Origin: an uncultured Collinsella sp.
Lineage (GTDB): Bacteria; Actinomycetota; Coriobacteriia; Coriobacteriales; Coriobacteriaceae
Assembly: GCA_900556365.1 (NCBI GenBank)
Contig: USOG01000050.1
Location: 1-9,058, forward strand
Direction: 5' to 3'
DNA: 9,058 bases
This document shows positions 1 through 5,682 of the stretch, piece after piece; the first letter of the stretch is position 1; every line of letters starts with the position of its first letter. Position numbers and translations under genes: made by a program. The notes under the pieces are model-generated. The model made no database searches. It saw nothing but the letters and a program-made list of their open reading frames with translations, and was not told where the DNA came from.

Positions 1-10
1 TTCCAGCTAC

Positions 11-784
11 ATGAGGATCGATTCACGAAAACCGAAAGCTGCCGCCCTTTCCGCCGCTCTGACCGTGGCACTTTTGGCGGGCGCCGGTGCAACTGATGCC
101 CACGCCGCAACACTGTCCGATACGGTTGGATCTACGCCGTCCGAGACGACGCTGGTACAGCCCGTTGACTATCGCGGCGATGGTTATGGTTCCATGCAGG
201 AGTGGAACGCCTCGATGGAGGCCAAGCGCGATTCCCTGGAGATGCGCGCTCAAATCATTATGAATATGTATGGCGACTATGCTACCGATGACGAGCGCGC
301 TGTGTTGCAGGGTTGCATCGACGGTGCGGGTAACCTGTTGACGATGGGGGAGGTCGACGCCAAGTCGACCGAGCTCGATGAGCTGCGCATTGCGCTTGAG
401 GATGCCAAGCGCGAAGCGCTCGAGGCTGCCGCCGAGGCGGAGGCTGCCGAGGTCGCCCAGGCTTCGTACTACAACGCCGGTTACACTCCGTCCTACGCGT
501 CTGCCGCGTCCTACGCGAACGGGTCGGGCCTGACGCGCTCTGCGGGTGTCAATAACTACAACGGGCGCCGCGAGACCTATTACAGCAGCAATGTGCTTTA
601 TCACTATCGCACGGGCGAATGGACTCAGGATTCTGAGGGCTTCTGGCGCGATTCCGACGGCTATTACGTTGTTGCCGCGGGCGATATGGCCCAGGGCTCG
701 ACCTTTACGGGCTCCAAGGGTGATTGCAAGGTCTATGACTCCGGCTGCGCTGCCGGAACCACCGACTACTACACCGGTTGGTAA
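11..784 (+). CDS. Secreted coiled-coil protein with 3D-like C-terminal segment
   Basis: The frame encodes 257 residues. Residues 1-32 form a Sec signal peptide: basic start (RIDSRKPK), hydrophobic Ala/Leu core, and an AHA cleavage site at 30-32. Residues 60-150 are mostly helical and charged, with an Ala/Glu-rich likely coiled coil at 115-150. A low-complexity Tyr/Ser/Ala linker follows (152-185). The last 60 residues, rich in Tyr, Gly and Asp, end in KVYDSGCAAGTTDYYTGW. The order YYVVAA, then a short turn, then VYDSGC and TDYY recalls the 3D/RlpA-type double-psi barrel of cell-wall lytic enzymes (G-x-IAVD ... V-x-D-x-G ... iDiy). That is a pattern resemblance only. It is probably exported and acts at the cell wall, but its activity is unknown. 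No SD is visible in the ten bases before the ATG and the frame is open to the left edge, so the true start could lie outside the window. The signal peptide makes a start at or near this ATG likely. Confidence 0.8.
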   Translation: MRIDSRKPKAAALSAALTVALLAGAGATDAHAATLSDTVGSTPSETTLVQPVDYRGDGYGSMQEWNASMEAKRDSLEMRAQIIMNMYGDYATDDERAVLQGCIDGAGNLLTMGEVDAKSTELDELRIALEDAKREALEAAAEAEAAEVAQASYYNAGYTPSYASAASYANGSGLTRSAGVNNYNGRRETYYSSNVLYHYRTGEWTQDSEGFWRDSDGYYVVAAGDMAQGSTFTGSKGDCKVYDSGCAAGTTDYYTGW

Positions 785-970
785 TTTTTCTGCATCAAGG
801 ATATTTGGCGGACGGGCGTCTTTACCGAGCTTTAGGGCAACGTAAGGACGTCCGTTCTATGTATGCGTTTGAGTTAACAGAGCCCTTACCGTGGCGGTAC
901 GCTGGGCGTATGGATGCGGGGCACACTGGTTCTTGAGAAATAAGGTCTTTCTCTTGGAGGAAGTGGTCTT
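785..970. other. Intergenic region without a convincing gene
   Basis: These 186 bases separate the secreted protein from the small membrane protein. I see no strong rho-independent terminator after the first gene: only a short T-run follows its stop, with no good stem. A candidate promoter for the next gene lies at 874-903. No repeat or RNA gene is recognisable. Confidence 0.5.
874..903 (+). promoter_or_regulatory. Candidate promoter of the small membrane protein gene
   Basis: TTAACA (874-879, five of six matches to TTGACA) is followed after 18 bases by TACGCT (898-903, three of six matches to TATAAT). Transcription would start near 910 and leave a leader of about 60 bases. The -10 is poor, so this is only a candidate. 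Confidence 0.25.
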
Positions 971-1177
971 GTGAATGCTCGAGATATTGCCGTTGCCGCC
1001 GTCGCGTTGATGCTTGGCTGCCTTGGTCCCACGGCCGCGCTCGTCGCGGGCATTCAGGGGACATGCGGGGCTGCTCCTATCGTGGTCGGCGCGCTGATCG
1101 CGGCCACGCTGCTGGGAAGCGCCGGTGTTGTCCTTTGTCGCGACGATGAGGACGAGGTGCCGGGGTCGCAACGCTAA
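971..1177 (+). CDS. Small two-helix membrane protein
   Basis: The gene encodes 68 residues from a GTG start. The SD GGAGGA at 956-961 lies 9 bases upstream, which supports translation from this point. Residues 5-27 form one hydrophobic segment (Ala/Val/Leu with a Gly-Pro kink) and residues 34-56 a second. They are joined by a short GIQGTCG loop. The last dozen residues are very acidic (CRDDEDEVPGSQR) and probably cytoplasmic. Two cysteines, Cys17 and Cys32, lie in or next to the membrane segments. I recognise no family. It is a stand-alone gene, flanked by a gap upstream and closed by a strong terminator 40 bases downstream, which supports it being a real transcription unit. Function is unknown; small membrane proteins of this kind are often membrane-complex subunits or stress proteins, but nothing here decides that. 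Confidence 0.65.
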   Translation: MNARDIAVAAVALMLGCLGPTAALVAGIQGTCGAAPIVVGALIAATLLGSAGVVLCRDDEDEVPGSQR

Positions 1178-1218
1178 CTGTTGTGAGATCGGCCGCCGAT
1201 CGTAGACGAAGATGAAGG

Positions 1219-1249
1219 CCGCCGCAGGGGAAAGGTTCCCTTGCGGCGG
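1219..1249 (+). terminator. Strong rho-independent terminator
   Basis: A 14-pair stem (1219-1232 with 1236-1249, one G-T wobble, otherwise perfect) closes a three-base AGG loop and is followed by TTTTGCTGTT. It ends the transcript of the small membrane protein gene. On the minus strand the tail is less T-rich, so it is a weaker stop for the convergent reductase gene, whose own stop codon lies 38 bases to the right. Confidence 0.85.
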
Positions 1250-1286
1250 TTTTGCTGTTAAGGCTGTTGAATGCGGCGAGTTGGCG

Positions 1287-2201
1287 CTACCAGTTTTTCT
1301 CGATATCGCGGATGCGCCGATAGAGCCACTCGTTTTGCGGTGCCTGGATATCGTGTTTGGCTGCGAGGCGGCAGATGGTGCCCGCGAACTCATCAACCTC
1401 GGTTTTGCGCCTTGCGATGCGGTCTTGAGCCATCGAGGGCATACCGGCGGGGTCGATTCCCTCGATGAGGTGCACCATTTGCGTCAGGTCTGCCTCGGTC
1501 AGCTCAACGCCCTCGGCGTTGGCGACCGCAAGCGTTTCGCGCATGGCGGAAACAAAGCAGCGACGCTGCTCGGAGCCCGGCTCCGTGGCGCTTCCGTAGG
1601 TCCCGCCGTAGGCCATGCAGGTCTGGTTGATGCCGTCGTTGAGCATGAGTTTGGCCCACATGCGGTGAGCGATGTCGTCCTCGACGGTATGGGCGATGCC
1701 GCAGCGCGTATAGAGCTCGTCGATAGCGGCGACGGTCGCGGGGTCGGTGCCGGCGGCTGCACCAAAGCGGATTTCGCCCGCATTGGTAAAGGTGAGCGCG
1801 CCGTCGAGGAATACGGCGTCCATGCCCTGGCAGATACCCAGGACGGTATGCTCCCAGCCAAAGCGTTCGGCAATCTTTTGCTCGCTCGTAATGCCGTTGC
1901 ACAGCGAGGCGATGAGCGTGTTGGGTCCCACGACACGCTCCATAGTCTTGAGTGCTTGGTCGAGACCGGTGGTCTTGACCGTCAGGATGACCAGATCGGC
2001 GGGCGCTGCCTCGCTGGCGCGGACGGACGTGAGATCGCAAGGCTTTCCGTTGACGGTGAGCGCATCGCCCGCGTGACGCTCAAAACGGGCGTCATCCATA
2101 ACGTATTCGACGGCGTCATTGCCGAGGGCCTTGGCAATCATGCTGCCGTAGAGCAGGCCGACGCCGCCCTTGCCGATAAAGGCGACCTTGTTGATCTGCA
2201 T
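1287..2201 (-). CDS. Ketopantoate reductase family dehydrogenase (PanE/ApbA)
   Basis: The 304-residue protein has the length and motif order of 2-dehydropantoate 2-reductase, which reduces ketopantoate to pantoate with NADPH on the way to coenzyme A. Residues 1-15 form the first Rossmann strand and glycine loop (VAFIGKGGVG; the family usually has GAGAIG). VKT at 75-77 and CNG at 101-103 match the cofactor-side Lys and Asn positions. The C-terminal domain carries the catalytic lysine motif K184-LMLNDGIN with Asn188 and Asn192, then S256-M-x-x-D and TE268-V-D, matching the substrate-side Ser and Glu. An in-frame ATG three codons upstream (2210) abuts the SD with no spacer. The ATG at 2201 has GAGGAG nine bases away and begins exactly at the Rossmann strand, so I choose it. 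The family also contains enzymes acting on other 2-oxo acids, so pantoate synthesis is likely but not proven. No other pantothenate gene is nearby. Confidence 0.85.
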   Translation of the reverse strand: MQINKVAFIGKGGVGLLYGSMIAKALGNDAVEYVMDDARFERHAGDALTVNGKPCDLTSVRASEAAPADLVILTVKTTGLDQALKTMERVVGPNTLIASLCNGITSEQKIAERFGWEHTVLGICQGMDAVFLDGALTFTNAGEIRFGAAAGTDPATVAAIDELYTRCGIAHTVEDDIAHRMWAKLMLNDGINQTCMAYGGTYGSATEPGSEQRRCFVSAMRETLAVANAEGVELTEADLTQMVHLIEGIDPAGMPSMAQDRIARRKTEVDEFAGTICRLAAKHDIQAPQNEWLYRRIRDIEKNW

Positions 2202-2210
2202 GTGAATCAT

Positions 2211-2216
2211 CTCCTC
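2211..2216 (-). promoter_or_regulatory. Ribosome binding site deciding the reductase start
   Basis: GAGGAG on the minus strand lies nine bases before the ATG at 2201 and zero bases before the in-frame ATG at 2210. The spacing favours the shorter protein. The SD follows almost directly after the T-run of the upstream hairpin. Confidence 0.7.
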
Positions 2217-2218
2217 AC

Positions 2219-2245
2219 AAAAAGGCGCCCGCGTGCGGGGCGCCT
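2219..2245 (-). terminator. Hairpin with T-run between cyclase and reductase genes
   Basis: On the minus strand an eight-pair perfect GC-rich stem (2245-2238 with 2230-2223) closes a seven-base loop and runs into TTTT, which is followed by GTGAGGAG, the SD region of the reductase gene. It has the form of a rho-independent terminator for the cyclase gene. It also lies within the 5' leader of the reductase message if that is transcribed from upstream, so it could act as an attenuator or 5' protecting hairpin. Confidence 0.7.
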
Positions 2246-2250
2246 GATGG

Positions 2251-2280
2251 ATTGTATGCCGCTGGGGCGTGTAGCGTGCA
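2251..2280 (-). promoter_or_regulatory. Candidate promoter of the reductase gene
   Basis: On the minus strand TACAAT (2256-2251) is a five-of-six -10 match. Eighteen bases upstream is TGCACG, a poor -35 (three of six). Transcription would begin near 2245, the first base of the hairpin, so the message would start with the stem-loop. The -10 is good and the -35 weak. Confidence 0.35.
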
Positions 2281-2317
2281 CCGGAGGTTGAATTTAGAAG
2301 AACAAACGCATGGGAAC

Positions 2318-3088
2318 TTATGCCGTGGGGCAGATGGCAAAAACGCGGGCGGGGTATCCGACGCCATCGCGGACCTTGGGGAAGGTGCAGAAGATGACGG
2401 CACCCGTGGCGGGAAGCTCGTCCAGATGGTCCATGACCTCGATCTGATAGCGGTCGACCGAGAGGATGTATTGCTCGCCGGGGTAGGGGTAGGCGTCCTC
2501 ACGCGTGGTCACCGACGCGGGGTCGGTGTCTGCCGGCTCGTGGCCGATGGCGCCGATATTGCGCTCTTCTACAAGCCATTTAATGGCATCGAGATCCCAG
2601 CCGGGGTAGTGGGGCTGGCCGTCCTCGTCCTTGTTTTCCAAATCGGCGAGCTTGGACCAGTCGGAGCGGAAGGCGACGAAAGCGTCCTCGGGAATGCGAC
2701 CGTGCTCGTCCTCCCAAGTTTTGAGGTCATCGACGGTTAGGATAAAGTCGGGGTTTGCGGCGCACTCCTCGTGCTTGTCGATCACACAGAGCGGATGCAT
2801 AAACTCGATGGGCTCGATCTCGCCAAGGGAGCGGCCGTCGACATGGAAGTGGCGCGGTGCATCGACGTGGGTGCCGTATTGCGAGGCGACCGAATACTGG
2901 AAGCAACGCATGGGCGCGAGCATGTCCTCGGGCGTGTTTGGCAGATAGTCGAAGAGCTTGGTGGACTCAAACGGCTTAAAGCCAAACCAGTGCGGGGTGT
3001 CGCACGAGAGCGTATGGGTGAGGTCGACCCAGCGATAATCGGTGCTTTTGAGCTGGGAAGCAAGGTTCCAAAGGTCGAGTGCGGGCAT
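2318..3088 (-). CDS. Cyclase/kynurenine formamidase family metal hydrolase
   Basis: The 256-residue protein belongs to the cyclase family (Pfam Cyclase type), metal-dependent hydrolases that include bacterial kynurenine formamidase KynB and isatin hydrolase. It begins with VDLTHTLSCDTP (21-32), the typical start of the fold. The signature GTHVDAPRHF at 72-81 gives metal and catalytic residues His74, Asp76 and His80. Later, GHEPADTDP (182-190) and E217-VMDHLDELPATGA supply the second His/Glu region and the closing strands. The usual first histidine of H-x-G-T-H-x-D is Gln70 here. Start: the ATG is preceded by AAAGGAG at a normal distance. It faces the aldo/keto reductase gene divergently and is the upstream partner of the reductase gene, separated from it by a hairpin. 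No tryptophan-degradation gene is nearby, so the substrate (an N-formyl amide, lactam or cyclic ester) is unknown. There is no signal peptide, so it is cytoplasmic. Confidence 0.85.
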   Translation of the reverse strand: MPALDLWNLASQLKSTDYRWVDLTHTLSCDTPHWFGFKPFESTKLFDYLPNTPEDMLAPMRCFQYSVASQYGTHVDAPRHFHVDGRSLGEIEPIEFMHPLCVIDKHEECAANPDFILTVDDLKTWEDEHGRIPEDAFVAFRSDWSKLADLENKDEDGQPHYPGWDLDAIKWLVEERNIGAIGHEPADTDPASVTTREDAYPYPGEQYILSVDRYQIEVMDHLDELPATGAVIFCTFPKVRDGVGYPARVFAICPTA

Positions 3089-3134
3089 GGTCGGCTCCTT
3101 TCATCGGGCTTTTTGCTGATGTTAAAGCGGTGCC

Positions 3135-3164
3135 GTGACAGCTCGATTTCTGCTGCGTTACGAT
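3135..3164 (+). promoter_or_regulatory. Candidate promoter of the aldo/keto reductase gene
   Basis: GTGACA (3135-3140, five of six to TTGACA) is followed after 18 bases by TACGAT (3159-3164, four of six to TATAAT). Transcription would begin near 3171, about 80 bases before the GTG start. It lies in the 163-base divergent gap between the cyclase and aldo/keto reductase genes. I found no equally good minus-strand promoter for the cyclase gene there. Confidence 0.4.
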
Positions 3165-3241
3165 ACGTTCTCGATTGCGATTCCACGATGTTTCGGCTGC
3201 GTGACCATTGTGTTTCGCCTTGCCGGGGCGCTGATGGCGAA

Positions 3242-3248
3242 GGGAGGG
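3242..3248 (+). promoter_or_regulatory. Ribosome binding site deciding a GTG start
   Basis: GGGAGGG lies a few bases before the GTG at 3252. The ATG at 3234 and the frame's first codon at 3135 have no comparable SD, so translation should start at the GTG. Confidence 0.65.
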
Positions 3249-3251
3249 GCC

Positions 3252-4442
3252 GTGCAATATCGCGTTGACCCCAAAAGCGGCAACCGTATCTCGGCGTTGG
3301 GTCTGGGCTGCATGAGGTTTCCCGGTGCGCCGGGACGTCCGGATGCGAAGACAGCCGATGCCATCATTTCCCGTGCGGTGGAGCAGGGGATTAATTATCT
3401 GGACACCGCGTATCTCTATCCCGGTAACGAGGCGTGCGTGGGCGCCTCGCTTGAGCGCTTGGGGCTGCGTGACCGGGTGTTGCTGGCGACCAAGTTGCCG
3501 CATGCTTCGTGCAAGTGCGCGGAGGATTTCGACCGGTTCTTCGATGAGCAACTGCGGCGCCTGCGGACCGACCATATCGACTATTACCTCATGCATAACA
3601 TTACCTCGCCCGCCCAGTGGGAACGTGTGGTGGCATTGGGCATTGAGGACTGGATCGCGTGTCAAAAGGCGGCGGGGCGCATTCGCCAGATTGGTTTTTC
3701 GTACCACGGCAGCGCGGTGGATTTCCTGACGATGCTTGACGCATATGACTGGGATTTTTGCCAGATACAGTACAACTATGCCGGCGAGCGTTACCAAGCG
3801 GGAACGGCAGGACTCATGGCGGCTGCGGAGCGCGGGCTCGCGGTGTTTGTGATGGAGCCGCTGCTGGGCGGGCGTTTAGCGGGCAAGCTGCCGCCACGGG
3901 CCCGCGCTGTGCTCGATAGTGCCCGTGACCCGCATTTGCGCACTCCTGCCGCCTGGGGTCTTTCGTGGGTGTGGAATCATCCTCAGGTGACGATGCTGCT
4001 TTCGGGTATGACCGATATCGCGCAGGTGGATGAGAACGCGGTGTTGGCCGATCGGGCCCTGCCGGATTCGATGACTGCCAACCAGCTCGACACGATCGCG
4101 CACGTGCTGGATGAGTTTGAAAAATCGAATCGCGTGCCCTGTACGGGATGCGGCTATTGCATGCCGTGCCCTAAAGGCATCAATATCCCTGGATGTTTTG
4201 CCGCCTACAACGCAAGCTATGCGCACAGCTGGTTTACGGGTCTGTCGCAGTACTTTACGGCGAGCGCGGTGCGCACAAGCGAGGCCAAGCTGGTGAGCAA
4301 TTGCGTCAAGTGCGGCAAATGCGCGCGCCACTGCCCACAGCATATCGATATCCCCGAGCGTCTCGATGACGTGCGCCGACGTTTCCAGCCTGGCCCCGTG
4401 ACGGCAGTGCTTAAGGCCTTCGGCAAAACGCGCTCCTCGTGA
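3252..4442 (+). CDS. Aldo/keto reductase with C-terminal double 4Fe-4S module
   Basis: From the GTG at 3252 the protein has 396 residues and starts QYRVDPKSGNRISALGLGCMRFPG, the usual first strand of this family. The (alpha/beta)8 barrel covers about 1-285. The catalytic tetrad is visible as Asp51, Tyr56 (DTAYLY), Lys81 (ATKLP) and His115 (YYLMHN). After the barrel come two cysteine clusters, CTGCGYCMPC (Cys297, 300, 303, 306) and CVKCGKCARHC (Cys351, 354, 357, 361), each followed by Pro and fit for a 4Fe-4S centre. This is the anaerobe-type ferredoxin-like aldo/keto reductase, probably a cytoplasmic NAD(P)H or ferredoxin-linked carbonyl reductase. The substrate cannot be read from sequence. 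The frame is open for 39 codons upstream, but that stretch holds the candidate promoter and does not look like protein. The last codons (after about residue 389) and the stop lie inside the left end of a repeat shared with 5564-5665. Confidence 0.88.
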   Translation: MQYRVDPKSGNRISALGLGCMRFPGAPGRPDAKTADAIISRAVEQGINYLDTAYLYPGNEACVGASLERLGLRDRVLLATKLPHASCKCAEDFDRFFDEQLRRLRTDHIDYYLMHNITSPAQWERVVALGIEDWIACQKAAGRIRQIGFSYHGSAVDFLTMLDAYDWDFCQIQYNYAGERYQAGTAGLMAAAERGLAVFVMEPLLGGRLAGKLPPRARAVLDSARDPHLRTPAAWGLSWVWNHPQVTMLLSGMTDIAQVDENAVLADRALPDSMTANQLDTIAHVLDEFEKSNRVPCTGCGYCMPCPKGINIPGCFAAYNASYAHSWFTGLSQYFTASAVRTSEAKLVSNCVKCGKCARHCPQHIDIPERLDDVRRRFQPGPVTAVLKAFGKTRSS

Positions 4443-4443
4443 C

Positions 4444-4521
4444 CCTTTTATAACTTGCGCTGGAATAGTTCCTGCTTGCGGCAGAATAGGGCTTAAACAG
4501 GGACTATTCCACCGCAACTGA
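4444..4521. repeat. Long palindromic element, copy 1
   Basis: This 78-base element matches the one at 5588-5665 without gaps at 58 of 78 positions (counted by eye). It begins CCTTTTATAACTTGCG and ends CCGCAACTGA. Arms 4453-4474 and 4498-4519 pair as an imperfect 22-base stem (two mismatches, one G-T wobble), with a shorter, broken inner stem and a loop containing AGAATAG. It fills almost the whole gap between the aldo/keto reductase stop and the SD of the next gene. No T-run follows, so it is not a terminator. It contains TATAAC but no -35 at the right distance. Either a structured RNA leader, an operator, or a member of a dispersed palindromic repeat family. Confidence 0.8.
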
Positions 4522-4532
4522 AGGGGGCTGTC

Positions 4533-5552
4533 GTGGGCCATCGGGATTCATGGGATGATTCGCGTGAGGTTCGTTGGGGCATTTTGGGCGCTGGGCACAT
4601 TTCTCATCGATTTGCATCGTCGCTCAAGAAGGTCGACGGGGCACGGCTGGTGGCTGCGGCCGGCCGCACTCCTGCACATGTCGAGGAATTTTGCCGAGCG
4701 TTTTCGATTGATGCTGCGCATGGCCATGCCTCGGTCGACGATAACGGCGATGCGGCTTATGACGCGCTGATTGCCGACCCCGATGTCGACGCAATTTACT
4801 TGGCTCTTCCGCATGGCATGCATACGCGTTGGGCCTGTCGCGCGCTGTGCGCCGGAAAGGCCGTGCTGTGCGAAAAGCCGGCCGTTTTGAGTGAGGAAGA
4901 GGCTCTCTCGATTGCCTCCACCTCTCGCGAGCGCGGCGTGCTGTTTATGGAGGCGATGAAGAATCGGTTTTGCCCGATGCGCACTCGCGTGAAGGACTTG
5001 CTTGCGTCGGGTGAGCTTGGCCGTATTGTCTCGATTGAAAGCGTGCAAAAGCTCGATTACGGCGAGTCTCCTTCGGGCTATCTGCTTGATCCGTTGCAGG
5101 GCGGCTGTCTATATGACATGGGCTGCTATGCAGTCGGTTGGTTTGAGGATTTGCTCGCGGGCGCTTGCGAAGTTTCGTCTCGTGAAGTTCGCTGGCGTGA
5201 CGTATCGGGCGGCCGCGTCGATTGGGCCGACGAGATCCATATGAGCGTCGACGGTATACCCATTCATATGGTGTGCGACGGCGAAGCAACATATGAAAGC
5301 CGCTTAACGATTGCCTGTGAGCGGGGCTCGTTGGAAATCGAGCGTCTCCATCGCCCCGAGCTCGCTCATGTGAAGTATTCCGACGGTCGGATACTCGAAA
5401 TCGATGCACCATTTGAGGTCGATGATTTTTACGGTGAGGTGTCGCATGCGGCGCGGCTCATTCAGGCGGGGAAACTCGAAAGCCCCATCATGTCCCTAGC
5501 CGCCACACAGCGCTGTGCGCACATCATCGATGCGATTCGCTTGAAACTTTAG
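4533..5552 (+). CDS. Gfo/Idh/MocA family NAD(P)-dependent oxidoreductase
   Basis: The 339-residue protein has the normal family length. Residues 13-24 are the Rossmann strand and glycine loop (VRWGILGAGHIS). The family hallmark EKP stands at 114-116 after ALPHGMHTRWACRALCAGKAVLC. The C-terminal beta-sheet domain begins near 138 (FMEAMKNRFCPM) and carries GGCLYDMGCY at 190-199, where Asp195 matches the usual substrate-side acidic residue of the G-x-D-x-G-x-Y region. Similar proteins oxidise or reduce sugars, inositols and dihydrodiols. The KNRFCPM and YDMGCY details fit the dihydrodiol-dehydrogenase-like branch, but the substrate is unknown. The start is a GTG with AAGGGGG (4521-4527) five bases upstream. 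The gene lies between two copies of the same palindromic element, so its flanks are almost identical in form. Whether it is cotranscribed with the aldo/keto reductase is unclear. Confidence 0.88.
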   Translation: MGHRDSWDDSREVRWGILGAGHISHRFASSLKKVDGARLVAAAGRTPAHVEEFCRAFSIDAAHGHASVDDNGDAAYDALIADPDVDAIYLALPHGMHTRWACRALCAGKAVLCEKPAVLSEEEALSIASTSRERGVLFMEAMKNRFCPMRTRVKDLLASGELGRIVSIESVQKLDYGESPSGYLLDPLQGGCLYDMGCYAVGWFEDLLAGACEVSSREVRWRDVSGGRVDWADEIHMSVDGIPIHMVCDGEATYESRLTIACERGSLEIERLHRPELAHVKYSDGRILEIDAPFEVDDFYGEVSHAARLIQAGKLESPIMSLAATQRCAHIIDAIRLKL

Positions 5553-5587
5553 GGCGTGGGGGCTCGGCGGACCGTGCCCCTGATGCC

Positions 5588-5665
5588 CCTTTTATAACTT
5601 GCGGTGGAATACGGTCTGTTTGCGCCAAAATATGGCACCAATAGACCGTATTTTTCCGCAACTGA
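5588..5665. repeat. Long palindromic element, copy 2
   Basis: The second copy of the 78-base element pairs 5597-5618 with 5642-5663 (two mismatches and three G-T wobbles) and continues inward to a loop AAAATAT at 5627-5633, making a stem of about 30 pairs in total. Compared with copy 1, element positions 25-28 and 58-61 all differ, yet every one of these four pairs remains paired (G-C to C-G, T-A to G-C, T-G to G-C, C-G to T-A). It lies between the oxidoreductase stop and the endonuclease IV SD. No database comparison was possible. Confidence 0.8.
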
Positions 5666-5682
5666 TGAAGAGGGAGTTGGAG

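Noticed and set aside
859..936. Short 25-codon frame in the gap before the small membrane protein gene (MYAFELTEP...)
   Set aside because: SD is weak and distant, and composition is not informative. It could be a leader peptide, but nothing beyond a start and stop supports it.
1212..2291. Long plus-strand frame opposite the reductase gene
   Set aside because: It is the antisense shadow of the reductase gene, whose motifs are unmistakable. It also begins inside the terminator hairpin.
4446..4459. Promoter -10 within the conserved TTTTATAACTTGCG of the repeats
   Set aside because: TATAAC is a fair -10, but neither copy has a recognisable -35 at 16-18 bases. It could still be an extended or unusual promoter, so it is kept only as a remark in the repeat entry.
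3876..4541. Minus-strand frame across the end of the aldo/keto reductase gene and repeat copy 1
   Set aside because: Shadow of the Fe-S aldo/keto reductase. It runs through the palindrome and shares only repeat-derived residues with a similar false frame at copy 2.
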